NCBI RefSeq assembly: GCF_905147045.1 | Contig: NC_065895.1 | Location: forward strand, 11,599,001-11,663,000 | DNA length: 64,000 nucleotides | DNA from: Nymphalis io | Taxonomy: Eukaryota; Arthropoda; Insecta; Lepidoptera; Nymphalidae | Direction of reading: 5' to 3' | Shown here: piece by piece, positions 1-13,300 of the stretch | Position numbering within the stretch: position 1 is the stretch's first letter | How the letters are laid out: each line of letters opens with the position of its first letter | The notes under the pieces: model-generated | Told to the model about the DNA's origin: nothing | Seen by the model: only the letters and a program-made list of their open reading frames with translations | Database searches by the model: none | Position numbers and translations under genes: made by a program

Positions 1-237
1 GTACAATCGGACCACTGATTAGATTATTCTCAGGTGATTTTTAATGAACAATATATAATAGGTTTTAGGTATTTAGGTTTATGTATGGGCAATAAACTAC
101 AGAACAATATAAAGGACTTTGGACTGTATTTACTCATAAAAATCAAATAAAATTAAGAATTTTGTTTTATTTATTTCTAAAGCTGAGTACATTAATATTT
201 AATAATCTTAAATATGATAATTATGGGTTACGTAGAT

Positions 238-530
238 GTTTTTTTTATAGGGTAGGTAGGCGGACGAGCATATGGGCCACTTGATGGTAAGTGGATACCA
301 ACGCCCATAGACATTGGCATTTTTAGAAATGTTAACCATTGCTTACATCGCCAATGCGCCACCAACCTTGGGAACTAAGATGTTATATACTGTAATTACA
401 TTGGCTCACTCATCCTTCAAACCGGAATACAACAATACCAAATACTGCTGTTTTGCTGTAGAATATAGATAAGTGTGTGGTACCTACCCAGATGAGCTTG
501 CATAAAGCCCTAACACCAGTAAATATGTAC
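238..530 (+). repeat. Interspersed repeat, family B
   Basis: Starts after an oligo-T tract with CGGACGAGCATATGGGCCAC and runs through GCGCCACCAACCTTGGGAAC to AGCCCTAACACCAGTAA. This family has at least 12 full or partial copies in the window. Its class (SINE-like or other non-autonomous) is not clear from sequence. Confidence 0.75.
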
Positions 531-929
531 GCATACCACAATGTATATCAATAATTGTCAGCTAAAAATTCGAGACATCGAGAATCATGTCAAGATTATG
601 TAACACAAGATATACAAGGCCAAAAATCTTTCTGGGGTTAGAATAAATTATCGGAAATTGTTGGTGAATAATGTGGTTCGCCACATAGGTAAGATTTCTT
701 GTGGTTAGAGAACTCAATAAATTATAATATTATTTTAGTTCATATCAAATAATATCTAATAATACTAATAGTTTACTAAATAATGGTTTGACACAAAAAT
801 CCATACAAAATATGAAACATCATCAAGGGGGCTTCCCTTAAAACCAAGGAAACCGTTGCCTAGGTGTAAGAGATGTATTCGCTGTAGTTTGTACTAGTAA
901 GAAATACTATACTACTATTTTATACTAGT

Positions 930-1120
930 ATTCGCCCGCGGCTTATCCCGCATATTGGTGGAGGGGGTGGGCATTAAGTACAAAAAGTAGTCTATACCCG
1001 TCCTTGGGCTTCAAGTTTGCTTTGTACCAAATTTTATCAAAATCGGTTAAGTGGTTTAGCCTTGAAAGCGTAACAAACAGACAGCGTTACTTTTGCATAT
1101 ATAATGTCAGTATAAATTGG
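930..1120 (+). repeat. Interspersed repeat, family F
   Basis: Starts TTCGCCCGCGGCTTATCCCG, passes AAAATCGGTTAAGTGGTTTAG and ends near TATAATGTCAGTAT. Copies with the same 3' end (CATTTATAATATTAGTAAGG type) recur through the window. Confidence 0.65.
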
Positions 1121-1441
1121 TACACAAATGTTATATAGGTATAAACAAAAAGGTGCAATTTATTTTTACCATATAATGTTTTAATAATGCTTGGTTCATA
1201 TATTAAAACTTGCAAGATACATATTGTGTGATCCCTATTTCATAAACACATCTCAAACGGTTATTTAGATATTAACGTCCAAAAATCGTCATTTTTATCA
1301 CTGACTGACCTATTGATCAAAACTCTAATCCAGTTCCAGATGACCTAGAAAGTTCAAACCTTAGGCTTCAATATATTATCCTAAGATATAAGTAAAAATT
1401 ATATTAGGTGTATATGTTATATTTTTTATTAATTAAGGGTT

Positions 1442-1822
1442 ATTGTGGAAACGGAGCCATCACAAGGCACTTCAGAGATAGCTGCAGGCTTCGGTGTAAG
1501 TGATAAAACTGTATTAATCCACTCGAAGCAAATCGGGAAAGTAAAAAAAACTTGAACGACGAACGAGAATTGAGTGAATCGAACTTGCAAACACGCGTCG
1601 ATTGCTGTTACTTTGCTCAACCGACACAATATTGAAGGGATTTTAAATCGATTCATTACTTGTAATGAAAAGTGGAAACTGTACGATAATCGGAAGCGCT
1701 CGTCGCAATGGCTGAACCCTGGAGACCCAGCCAAATCCTGCCCTAAACGAAGATTGACTCAGAAAAAGTTAATTGTGAGAGTTTGGTGGACTAGCGCCGG
1801 TGTCTATCGTCGTCGTCAATAA
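1442..1822 (+). pseudogene. Decayed mariner-family transposase fragment
   Basis: Two segments in different frames resemble mariner (DD34D) transposases. Bases 1442-1555 encode a helix-turn-helix piece with FGVSDKTVL and KQIGKVKK. Bases 1574-1822 encode the start of the catalytic domain, with YDNRKRSSQWLNP and KKLIVRVWWTSAGV. The frame changes between them, and the element stops before the second catalytic Asp region. The usual first catalytic motif TCDEKW reads TCNEKW here, so the catalytic Asp is lost. I see no terminal inverted repeats. Confidence 0.8.
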
Positions 1823-2343
1823 TCGTCAACAAACAAGGCACGTATCATAATATTAAACTTGGCTCTCATTTCACATTTATGTTTTTGTTGGGATTAAAGG
1901 TAAACGATATTAACGTTATAAAAGAACGCTTTATCGACTTAATTACAAAGCATCAAAATCTTCGACGATTATTCCAGATTGCTAGGAATATGTATATGTG
2001 TTAAAAAGTAGTAATTATCTATGGGAAAATCTTAATGTATTTGATTATGTCTATATTACCTAATTGTCAGTACGCCAGAATACAATGTGTAAGAAGGGCA
2101 TATGTCTATAGTCATAAATACTTATTTATATAATGTATTAAAAGTTGAATAAGACTAATAATGATATGCATATATGTCATTGTTATTTGCTGAATATACT
2201 CGTTACACAGATATAACTTACGAATAAAAATTAAATGATGGGGGAAACCGCACTTCAACGCACGCAACGCAGTTTAATTAAGAGAAAGTAAGCAAACAAA
2301 ACGGACAGACGTAAAAGCTATCTGCACGGGTGAAGTAAATGCT

Positions 2344-2633
2344 TGTAACTGTACTGTAACTGTAACAGCCTGTGAATGTCCCACTGCTGGGCTAAAGGCC
2401 TCCTCTCCTCTTTTTGAAGAGAAGGTTTGGAGCTTATTCCACCACGCTGCTCCAATGCGGGTTGGTGGAATACACATGTGGCAGAATTTCAGTGAAATTA
2501 GACACATGCAGGTTTCCTCACGATGTTTTCCTTCACCGTAAAGCACGAGATGAATTATAATCACAAATTAAGCACATGAAAATTCAGTGGTGCTTGCCCG
2601 GGTTTGAACCCAAGATCATCGGTTAAGATTCAC
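2344..2633 (-). repeat. tRNA-derived SINE, family A, head truncated
   Basis: Minus-strand copy of the commonest SINE in the window. The body (CACATGTGTATTCCACCAAC, AGCAGTGGGACATTCACAGG) and (GTTACA)n tail are present; the box A part of the head is missing. Confidence 0.85.
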
Positions 2634-2819
2634 AAATGCTTGTAAAGTTGATAACAATTTCACAAAAATATCTCGTTATGTTTGAGAACATATCGCTTTT
2701 ATTTGTATTTATATTATATACTTGTAATTTTAGTATGTATTCATAAATTAATTTCTTAATATATAATATGTGTATTTTATATTTACATCTATTTATTGGT
2801 TTGTTTTAGTTATAGATTA

Positions 2820-2978
2820 ATATTATTTTATTTACTATTACAGCACCACTTACCTCATATCCTATGAGTAATTCCTTACACCATTGGTTGCCTGGAAGAT
2901 ATCGCTATGTAGCGATAAGGTCGCCAAAATTGTATGCTACTATTATTTAGGCTGTATATATATATATATATATATATT
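2820..2978 (+). repeat. Retroelement-like 3' fragment ending in a TA microsatellite
   Basis: TTGGTTGCCTGGAAGATATC then GCTATGTAGCGATAAGG resembles a 3' end common in lepidopteran LINEs/SINEs, here followed by a (TA)n run at 2957-2978. Assignment is from memory and uncertain. Confidence 0.4.
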
Positions 2979-3344
2979 ATGTGGTATGGCTTTGTGCAAG
3001 CTCAATTGAAATGTTTTTTTTGACAGGTCTAATAGTGGTGTGCAGTAATAATAGCGGCTACGGTTTCGTTTACGGGATTCTATTTTGAGAAGAAAGTTTA
3101 TAGTAGAAACTAAAAACTTTTTTTTACATTTAGTTCATTTCAAAGTAGCTGTTAATGATAATTACGTCATTGCAAAATTTAGATGCAAAATTAGAATGTA
3201 TTTTTTAAAAACAAAATTTAAAAACCTTTTCGATTGGTTTTAATAATAATCATACACTCGTAATTGGATGAATAAATATGTAACGAATGTAAATAATGAG
3301 TTTAAATATCTATTATAATATTTTGTATCTTCTATAACAATAAT

Positions 3345-3594
3345 AACATCCTGGGACATTATTTACACAAGGCCATTTGATCCCAAACTAAGCAGAGCTT
3401 GTACTATGGAAACCAGACAACTAATATACTACATATACTTCTTTTCTTTTGTAAATACATATTTATATAGATAATTACACCCAGACTCAGGACAAACAGA
3501 CATGTTCATGCACACAAATGTCTGTCCTGGGTGGGAATCGAACCCAAAACCTTCGGCATGAAAGGCAACTACCAACCACGCCAACCGGCTCTTC
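3345..3594 (-). repeat. tRNA-derived SINE, family C
   Basis: On the minus strand a tRNA-like head (CCGGTTGGCGTGGTTGGTAG, box A-like, and GGTTCGATTCCCACC, box B-like) leads into a body shared with 36127-36372. No functional tRNA fold is claimed. Confidence 0.75.
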
Positions 3595-3600
3595 AAATGT

Positions 3601-3740
3601 ATCATTATCATCATCATCAACAATCTTTCGTCTTCCACTGTTGGACATAGGCCTCGCCAATGGCACGCCAATGAGCTAGATTTTCAGTACTCAGTCTTCA
3701 TCCGCTGCCAGCCATTTGCGTATATCGTCATTCCAACTAG
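3601..3740 (-). mobile_element. RTE-type LINE 3'-end fragment
   Basis: On the minus strand this reads GAGGCCTATGTCCAACAGTGG followed by a GATGATGATGAT-like tail, matching the 3' end of the LINE at 3903-5695. Only the last 130 or so bases are present. Confidence 0.65.
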
Positions 3741-3902
3741 CCGGAGTGGTCCCACGTTACTTCTATGTATAATTAGGTTAATGCAAAACAATTAAGTACT
3801 ATTTACTTGCCTGTGTGTCAAACCGATTTTCTTTTTTTTTTTGCTTGGTAGATATTGAGGAGTTTTAGCGTTAACCTTAAATTTTCACCAATGATTTTGG
3901 TC

Positions 3903-5695
3903 TGACGCGACGCGATCTCCGACGCTCCAATACCCGTGCCATCAAGGCTGCGATTGAGCAAAATCGGGGATCGAAAGTGTTCGCTCGCAAGTTTGGGAGG
4001 CCGCGTCTGACAAAACTTAAAACTGAAAATGGTGGGGTCGTTACCTCTAGGCCTGAGATTATCGGAGAAGTAGAGAGGTTTTATGGGCAGTTGTTCTCTT
4101 CAAGATCGGATAAACCTATGGGAATCAGTATTGATGACCAGCGCGCCTCTCTTATGCGCCATTACTCCGAGGAGCTCCCGGTCGTTGACCAAGGAGAGAT
4201 TAGGGCGGCTCTAGAACAGCTTAAAAACAACAAATCTCCGGGAGATGACGGAATCACAACAGAGTTGCTTAAGGCAGGCGGGACTCCGGTCCTGAAAGAG
4301 ATAGCAAGCCTCTTTAATTCCGTCATCCAACATGGCAAGACCCCGGAAACGTGGAGCGGGAGTGAGGTGGTACTGTTTTTCAAGAAAGGTGATAAAACCC
4401 TCTTGAAAAACTACAGACCAATCTCCCTCCTGAGTCACGTGTATAAGCTGTTCTCAAGAGTCGTCACGAACCGTCTCGCCAGACGACTTGATGAGTTCCA
4501 GCCCCCAGAGCAAGCCGGCTTTCGATCAGGCTACAGCACCGTGGACCACATCCATACTGTTCGGCAGATTGTGCAGAAGACCGAAGAGTACAATCAGCCG
4601 CTGTGTATGGCATTTGTGGACTACGAGAAAGCCTTCGACTCCATCGAAACCTGGGCAGTGCTCGACTCATTGCAGAGATGTCATATCGATTGGAGATATA
4701 TCGAGGTACTGAGATGTCTGTACAACGCCGCTACAATGACTGTCCACATCCAGGACTGTAAGACGAAGGCGATCCAATTGCGCAGAGGGGTGAGACAGGG
4801 GGATGTAATATCCCCGAAACTGTTCACCAACGCGTTGGAAGACGTTTTCAAAACGCTGGATTGGACTAGGTATGGAGTCAATGTAAACGGCGAGTACATC
4901 TCACACCTTCGATTTGCCGACGATATCGTCATCATAGCAGAGTCGCTGGAACAACTCACCGAAATGCTGCGTAGCCTAGGCGAGTCTTCCCGGTGTGTCG
5001 GTCTCGGTATGAACTTGGACAAGACCAAGGTCATGTTCAATAGGCATGTCGTGCCGGGACCGATATACGTCGAGGGGAAACCTCTCGAAGTTGTTAGTGA
5101 ATATACCTACCTAGGACAGATAATACAAGTCGGTAGGAACAACTTCGAGAAGGAAGCCGATCGAAGAATTCGCTTGGGATGGGCAGCATTTGGCAACCTT
5201 CGTCAAGTCCTCAAGTCGTCTATACCGCAATGTTTGAAGACGAAAGTCTTCAACCAATGCGTCTTACCTGCCATGACATACGATGCCGAAACGTGGACAC
5301 TAACTGCGGGACTAGTCCACAAATTCAAAGTCGCTCAGCGTGCAGCAGCATGGAGCGAGCTATGCTCGGAGTATCTTTGAAGGATAAGATCAGAAATGAG
5401 ATTATCCGGAAAAGAACCGGAGTCACCGACATAGCTTGCAAAATTAGCAGGCTGAAGTGGCAGTGGGCTGGTCACGTATGTCGTAGGACCGATGGCCGTT
5501 GGAGCAGACGAGTCCTAGAGTGGAGACCGCGAATCGGCAAGCGCAGCGTAGGGCGCCCTCCAGCCAGGTGGACCGACGACCTTAAGAAGGTGGCGGGCAC
5601 CAACTGGATGCGGAAGGCGGAGGACAGGGAGCTTTGGCGCACCTTGGGAGAGGCCTATGTTCAGCAGTGGACAACGATTGGCTGTTGATTGATTG
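3903..5695 (+). mobile_element. 5'-truncated RTE-type non-LTR retrotransposon
   Basis: The body encodes a reverse transcriptase in one frame from about 3905 to 5380. RT motifs: KNNKSPGDDGI, NYRPISLLS, FVDYEKAFDS (motif A Asp), GVRQGDVISPKLF, and RFADD (catalytic motif C). The frame then changes near 5343-5350, where extra GCA-like bases interrupt the usual QRAMERAMLG stretch. The C-terminal part continues to the stop at 5686-5688 with SRLKWQWAGHVCR and VGRPPARW. The endonuclease domain is absent, so the copy is 5'-truncated. The 3' end is a short TGATTGATTGA tail. A 13-base direct repeat (AATGATTTTGGTC, 3890-3902 and 5696-5708) flanks it as a target-site duplication. Clade assignment (RTE-like) is by resemblance. 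Confidence 0.88.
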
Positions 5696-5708
5696 AATGA
5701 TTTTGGTC

Positions 5709-6745
5709 GCATTATGAGACTGAGATATTCTTGCATAATTTGACATTAAGTCTACATTATTTACTCTGTGTTTGTTTATTGTATCAAGAAACACACATAA
5801 ACAAACCCACAGCCACACACATATTATGTAATATGTTTGAAGTTTTTTAAAGGTAAATTAAACACATAATTGAAAAAAAAAGTTTATTTACATTAAAATA
5901 ATACTCACGGGACAAAGAAAATATTCCATACAAAAGCAATATAAAAATATTGGAAAACAAAACACGATCCATTTGAAAATATATGGAAGAAATGGATGTA
6001 ATTAAGTGTTAAAAAAAAAATCAACATAATTATATTTATTACAGGTCATTTATACATAATCACATTATAAGAAATATATTCCTTACAGCCTACATAATTT
6101 ATAACTTTCAAGTCATCAAGAAAACGAGGTGAAAGAGTTTTTGATAACTTTAGATCGTGATAAATAATACATACAGTATAAAATCAACGTTTTTATTATT
6201 TGCGTAATTATTTCATTAATAAATATAAATTATTCTTGACAAATAAAAGCCACGAGAGCGTTCAAATATAATATAAGCAAGTTTGCATTGTGCCAAAAAA
6301 AAACAGGGTGAAGTATATATTATCTAAGATAACAGAATCACATATAATTTTAAAAATATTAATTTAATTTCGAAAACAATTCTTACAAGTCACCATTTGG
6401 GGTGGGGTTATTAGAGTTCTTATACAACTTATGCAATTTATAAATAACCGATATTGCTTATACCATACTATGGTAACCCCCCAAAGATAATTATTATATT
6501 ATTATTTAAATCTATAATTGTTATGAAAACAAATCAACAATTTACATAATATTTTTCTGTTTTAAATTTATCATGTATTTAATATTTTCAATATGATTTA
6601 TCTCCAATGAGCAATTAGCGCTATACAGCTTAGTATCACATTACATTACAATCATTATAATTGCAGCATTTCCATTTTTTCCATCTAACACTTCATCATA
6701 TATTCGTGGTATAAATGAAAAAGAGCGATGATATTACTTAACAAT
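5709..6745. other. AT-rich spacer between the LINE and the white 3' end
   Basis: No reading frame with protein-like composition and no recognisable repeat beyond oligo-A/T tracts. Confidence 0.6.
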
Positions 6746-6775
6746 TTTATTCTCAAATAATCGAAAACTTTTATT
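6746..6775 (-). terminator. Candidate polyadenylation signals of white
   Basis: Two AATAAA hexamers on the minus strand (6770-6775 and 6746-6751) lie about 225-250 nt past the white stop codon at 6998-7000. They are the first such hexamers I see after the stop. The choice between them is unresolved. Confidence 0.4.
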
Positions 6776-6997
6776 TTAATTATTGACATTTTCACCATTT
6801 CAAAAAGAAATACATTGTTCATAAAATTATTCGAGGCATTAAATTCGAAATCGTTTTCAATGAAAGTCCTATTGACGATCAATGAAAGTGGACGGTTTAT
6901 AGGAATGATAGTTTATAAAACTGTTTCCAAAATTGTGTTCCTAGTTGCATTATTTAATTTTGTTTTATGTCTCATAGCCTTAGTAACTTTAAGGACC

Positions 6998-9900
6998 TTA
7001 CTTACCGCGGCGAGTGCGCCAAAGTAAGGCGAAGTAAGCCAGCAGACGAAAGCCGATGAAAAGTAAGATCATGTTGACCACGTCCATTGTGAAGTCTTTC
7101 TGTAATGTTTTTGATTTGGATTATTAGTATCGGTGTTTCTTGTTTGCTTAAAGATACCCAGAAAAACAATAACCAAAGTTCTAACACTTTTATTATTTTA
7201 GAAATATGTACATCGACAATACGTGCGTTACGAAAGCCAAACATTTTGTGTCAGAAATATTATGTTACTAGTTTCCACCCACGTGAGGAGGAGGTGATAG
7301 ATACTCTACTTCCTTTTCTGAATTCCTGACAACGTGTATAGACAATGTCATCATGATTGGTTCACTAATTAAGACGTGAAAGTGACAAACAAACAAACTC
7401 ACTTTCGCATTTATAATATCAGTAAGAATATATGAAAAAATATTAAAATAAAACGCATCTAAAACAGTTAAGCGATTAAGTGAGGTTTTAAGTTTTAGCC
7501 AAAAATCTTACCTCAGAGAAGCTTAGAGTTGTTAAAACGACTTCTCCGCTAGCGGGGCAGGTGAAGTTCTCTCTGGTGCAGGCGATACTCTCAACTCCAG
7601 CCCACTGATTCACCAGTAACGCTTCGTTACCGTATCTGAACCAGGACAGATATGATATCCAGCCTAAATATGGTGGCACCGATCTGGGAAATTAAAGAAA
7701 AAAACCTCTATAGCTCTTTGTAATAAACTCATGTGTGACATGAAAAAGTTCTAAAAACATGAAAAATTAACTTGATGAAGTCTTTTAAAAGATCATTTTT
7801 ATCGTTCGTTCTTTTATCTATATATACCTATATGTAGGTTGTATATTATAAGCATATAGTCAACATTTTAAAAGATAATTGTTTGACACACAATAATTAA
7901 GTTGATGGCAAAAATGCCATCCCATTCAAAAACTAATTTTAATTCTAAACAATAATATTTCCTTGACCTCTTACGACAGGCTAGGCTCAAAGTTATGTAA
8001 AAATTTAAATGCATAGAATCTTACCCAGAATTTAAGAAGAACCCTCCGAACAACATGAACGGGATGATGATCGGTGGGCCGACTGAAGCCGCCATGCTCA
8101 CGCTGCTGCTTGCGCAGGATATCAAGTAACCTGAGAACCATATTTTATTATGAGAATAAAATACTACATGAAAATGCACTTTATGAGTTTTGTTTTTTTT
8201 TTTGTATTTCTTTCATAACGTTTCTTATGTATGCGTTCGTATATTATGTTATGTTCCCGTGTATATATGTCTATAAAGATAAACTTAAAAGGCAAAACCT
8301 TATCTAATTTGACTAAATTTGAACTAAGAACTAAGACTAAATAGAAACTAAATTTAAGACAAATCTTTAGAAACGGAGGATACACGAAATATATATATAT
8401 ATAAGAATTACTAATTTAATATTATAATATTAATAACATATAAATATTTTTTAATAATTCTTACTTTTGAATTTACGTCATTGTGATAAAGCACTGGATT
8501 GAACCACACAAACGACGTACGTATGCGAAGTACCTACTAAATATGTATGAATGTACATTCCTTGACTGTATATTCGATGCCTGCCTGCCTCGTTCTTGCC
8601 TCGTTGATTTAGTGACTACTTAATAAGGTTGCAGATTTCAGGGTCCTTTTTTAAAACCATTTTCCGTCGAGGAATTCTCAATAGCATCTCAAAGTTTGAC
8701 AGTTGGTAGGGTTTGCTCTCATGTGCCTTAGAAAGCACGTGAAGTTAGTCCTTCGACTGAAACGGTCGAGTCGGAATCTATCCCATTATGAGATAAGGGA
8801 ACAGAGAATGCGCCAATATTTGCTCACTCTGAGATTTTTATGTATTTAAACTTATTTATTCTTTTATAATATCATTTTAATTATATAAAACAGCTAAAAA
8901 AGAGCACACTAGCTGACACAATTATACATATTCTTAATCTGCGCTTAAGTTAGTTCGTTGAACCCATCACGTTCGCTGTCAACAAGCTTTATAAACCAAT
9001 AAGCAGCGCTTCATTGCGCCACCTTATGTTGTTAATATCAACCTGTCTCACATACCGCTACGTTGTAAATGAATGATTATTTTTCTGAATTTCGTTCTTT
9101 CAATCGATTTCAAAAATATTCCTTTTAAAATATTGGTTATAATGTGCTTATATTTAATAAAATATCTATATAATAAATATGCAGTCGTTTTAAATCGAAT
9201 TTACCGAAATTATTAAACCGAAAATTATCCTAAGTTACTGCCTGAAATGTTTCTAGGTTTAGTTACATTAAAATATTTACTATATTTTTATTTAAATTCC
9301 AAGGTCCTGGGTCATTCAAAATTTATTGGGGTTTTTCGGACAATGTAAGTAAGTGTTGCATGATACGAAAAAAAACGTAGTACGTTTTAATCATTATTGT
9401 TATTTAAGATTTTTATGTGTACAAAAAACATTATTACTTTTAATTAGAATAAGATTAATTTATTTATTTTACAAGTTGATGTAAAAGTTGTGTATTTTTG
9501 GAGTTTCGTACATGCGATGAAAAAACACGAATAATGGCGTTTGACAAAGATTTAGGAGAGCAAATAATAAAAAAATAATCAATAATATTATGTGGCATAT
9601 TATGGAATGGGCTTATGGGAAATATAAATGTATTTAAAAAAAAAATACTGATTTTTGAACTACAGTTATAGTTAGGAAAACTCAAACGAACGGACAAACG
9701 AGTAAAGACAAAGTATGTCCTAAATCTGTAAATTTCCTCAGGAACGGAATACAGCGTGGTCGTACCTTCACATAAATTCGACTCGCACTTGACGGTTTTT
9801 ATTAGCGTCGTGATTAATGTTTATCTTATATATTATATGTTATACATATATAATATATTCATATATTATGCTGTTAGAGCCGCAACTTTGATCTTAAGTC

Positions 9901-10263
9901 TCATTATTATAGTAATATAATAACCATTTGAAGTTAATTGATTATAACGAACGCTCTAATCAAATAAAAATTTAAAATTTAGTCCTAATAGGAAGTACTT
10001 AGAAATATATAACGTTCATCTAATACGTTTTTAATCGCTCTATTGAGAAACTACATTATAACAATTTGTTATTTATTACGTAACAATTTATATAAGTTAA
10101 GCAACATTTCATTAATTGAAAATAAATAAATTCTGAAACCATAATTAAGTAAATTAATAATAATTTAATAATTTATTATACAAATAAATCTCATTTATTC
10201 TTTAGAATAATTTTATTTTTTATTTAACCGTTAAAATAATTCGCTCACTTATTATTAATTTAC

Positions 10264-10304
<41 letters not shown>

Positions 10305-13300
10305 TATTAAATTTTTATATAAAATATAATATAGTTAATAATATGAACGATGTTTTGATCTTTATTTTGACGTTCTACGAATAAACTTTAGTTGATGGTA
10401 TTCGGTAAAGGTAACGTTGCCTGATAGTTCGGACCCTTGATTTAAAACCGGTTTTATGTTACAAGAACCTCCGAAGGCGATTTAGTTCCTCAGTTAAAGC
10501 ATTACGTAAAACTAAACGATAAATAACGCATCTGTTCGTGTCATCAATTTATGTTATTAATTTCTTAAAGTTACGAAACATATTAATTTTAACGATGTAT
10601 TTTATAAATTATTTTAATTCAAATTATATATTTTTTTACAAGAACGTATATAGCAATAATGATACATGAAGTTACTATTTCTTTGAAATATATAACTTGT
10701 TTGTTTAAATTCTGTATCAGACACACATAAACTAATATTTTAATGCACATACCCAACCCGCAAAAATATAACAAATTGCAAACTCATTTTTAAAGAACAT
10801 TCGCGATTTTTTTAAAGACTACTCATTTTAAATATAATTACTTCTTTTTATCTATACATGTTTGTTTATATATTTTGTTTAGTGGTATAGATATATACCA
10901 CTCAACACGAGATCTCTTATAATATCCGCCCGCTGGCATAAAATTGGTCTCAGTTACTTCTTCCCCGACGTAGACGCTCACTAAGAACGGATTTTAAGCA
11001 AATCCTATCCAAAATATATTTTTCTTCTTACCCGTGCGAAGCCAGACGATTAGCTAGTCTCTTATAAATGTTGTCTAAATATGTTGACTTACCAAATGAA
11101 GTAGCAACGTTGGTGATCAATGCGGCTAACCCTGAAGCAATGAAGAACCTCTCCGGCGCAGGATTTAGGCCTATCATGTAGTACGCTATAGTGGTGAATA
11201 CGAGTGGTATGGTGGCGAAGACTGGCGCCTCCGCCAGGGTCTTCGAGAGGAAATACACATCAGCTCGATACATCCCTGAATGGTGTTCTCGCATAAATAT
11301 CGGCAATTCCGAACAGAAGACCTGAAAGTATTTGTCAATAGTGAAAAAATTATTGCCAGTTCTCTTGTTTTTATTTTGTTTTTGTCAAAAAAATAGAAAA
11401 ATATATTGCAACAAAATAGATCTCTTGTAATAATTAGCCCTTTTGTTTAGAAAAACGATATCGATATAAATTTAGAAATTCGAATTATGTGTATTATATA
11501 TTTATAATCGAATTAAATTGTTATCTAGTTCACACTCACATTGATTACAGCGAAAATGTTCTGGAAGGTCATGTTCGTCAAGAACATGAAAATCGCTCCA
11601 TTAATATTCATCACACCATCCTGGTCTAAACGTTGTCCAAAATAAATAACGCCGATGAGTATCGATACCATCTGAAAATAATACGTCGTTAAATTTCCAT
11701 AGTAATTTCAAAACACAACTTCATATAAGTGGTCGAGAAACGACGCGATGGTAAGTGGACATTGGACTACACAGTCGTTAAGTTATTATGCACTTGGTTT
11801 ATTTAATCCCATCCTTTTTTTTATAGAATATGAAGGCGGACGAGCATATGGGCCACCTGATAGTAAGTGGTCACCAAACGCCCTTAGACATTGGCATTGT
11901 AAGAAATGTCAACCATCGCTTTCATAGCCAATGCGCCACCAACCCTGGGAACTAAGATTTTATGTCCCTTGTGCCCGTAATTACCTTTGTGCCTTTGACG
12001 TGTTTTAGACCACAAAAGCAAAGGCATTTATGATCCTCGAAAATATCTTCGACGAATTTGCTGCATTTTTAAATTAACTGCTAGTATTACTTTCTAAAAT
12101 AACACTCAATTAAATCCATTATTTCGGAAATCGTATCAGAAGTCAAAACCTGTTTCCCTTAAGTTTTGCACTTAAGAACACTTGTTCTGTAATTAAGAAA
12201 CTTTCCATCGTCCAATAATTTACACGAAACATATTTTTCATTCTGCCCGACAAGTTGATTGCCTTTTTCTTCACATTTCTTTTATATAATTTTAAAATGT
12301 GATTGTTATTGATTTCTTATCAAATATATATAATATAATAAAATTATATTGTTATATGCAAGGATGGGTTGAGGATTACGCTACAGGTGCTAAAGTCTAA
12401 CTTTCAGGAGTGTGGCTTACACGTGAATTATTGATTTGATATGAAAATAATAACAGCATTTCTTATAAAGAAAATAAAAAACGAATCACTTTTTAATCCT
12501 TCAATTCTCACCAAAATCTAACCAGGTTCAAGATTTTGCCTTAGTTTGTGTAAGGTTTGTTTAAGTAAAATTTATGCTAGTAAAAGAATATAAAAAGTTT
12601 TCTTACGATTGTTTGCAAAAACCGGACTTTGATCAGCATAGGTTCCTTTGTGACGGAGAGCCATGAGCGCCATAGTACCGCCCTGAACTGCGCGCACCAC
12701 GACGCCTTGTACGGGGAGCGGCGCGCGCGCATCGACACCGCGTTCGACCACGCCGAGTCCGCCCATCCGGACGATATTTTGCGCTGTGTGATCAAAATAT
12801 TATATTAAAAGATCAATCTCTAAAGACTAGCCGTCTGTGGGTACATAGGAGATATTACACTACACAAATACCTATGTGCGCAAACACTCTAAGAATCTTT
12901 TGACTGTAAAAGGCAATAACTTTTATTGAACTGGGATAATCACAGCCATAGAAATAAAATAGATGCACCGTTTCTAAAAACGTGGATAAAAAAACCAATT
13001 CGTTTTCTAATCATTATCAAATAATAATTACAGAATTGTTTTTAAATTGATTTATTATCACCAACGTAAGACTTATTACTTTACTCTAAGATATAATCTT
13101 AGGGTGTTACCTCGTAGTACAAAGCATTTTCAGCTTCAGCTGCTAATTTGCAGCCAATTTCAGACTTTGCGAAGGCAGTGCACACAGTATCTATCGTGTG
13201 TCGTGTAGAATCCTCGCGGCCTGGAACCCCAGCGAGAAGTTGGATATAATGATCTGCAGGGTTGTAGTTTGCAGGGCACGCTGCTCCAAGTCTACAATAC

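Larger units (their letters stand above)
8131..11092 (-). other. white intron 10
   Basis: AT-rich, with a diverged family E fragment and a TA microsatellite. Short reading frames here (for example 9464-9697) show no protein features. Confidence 0.7.
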
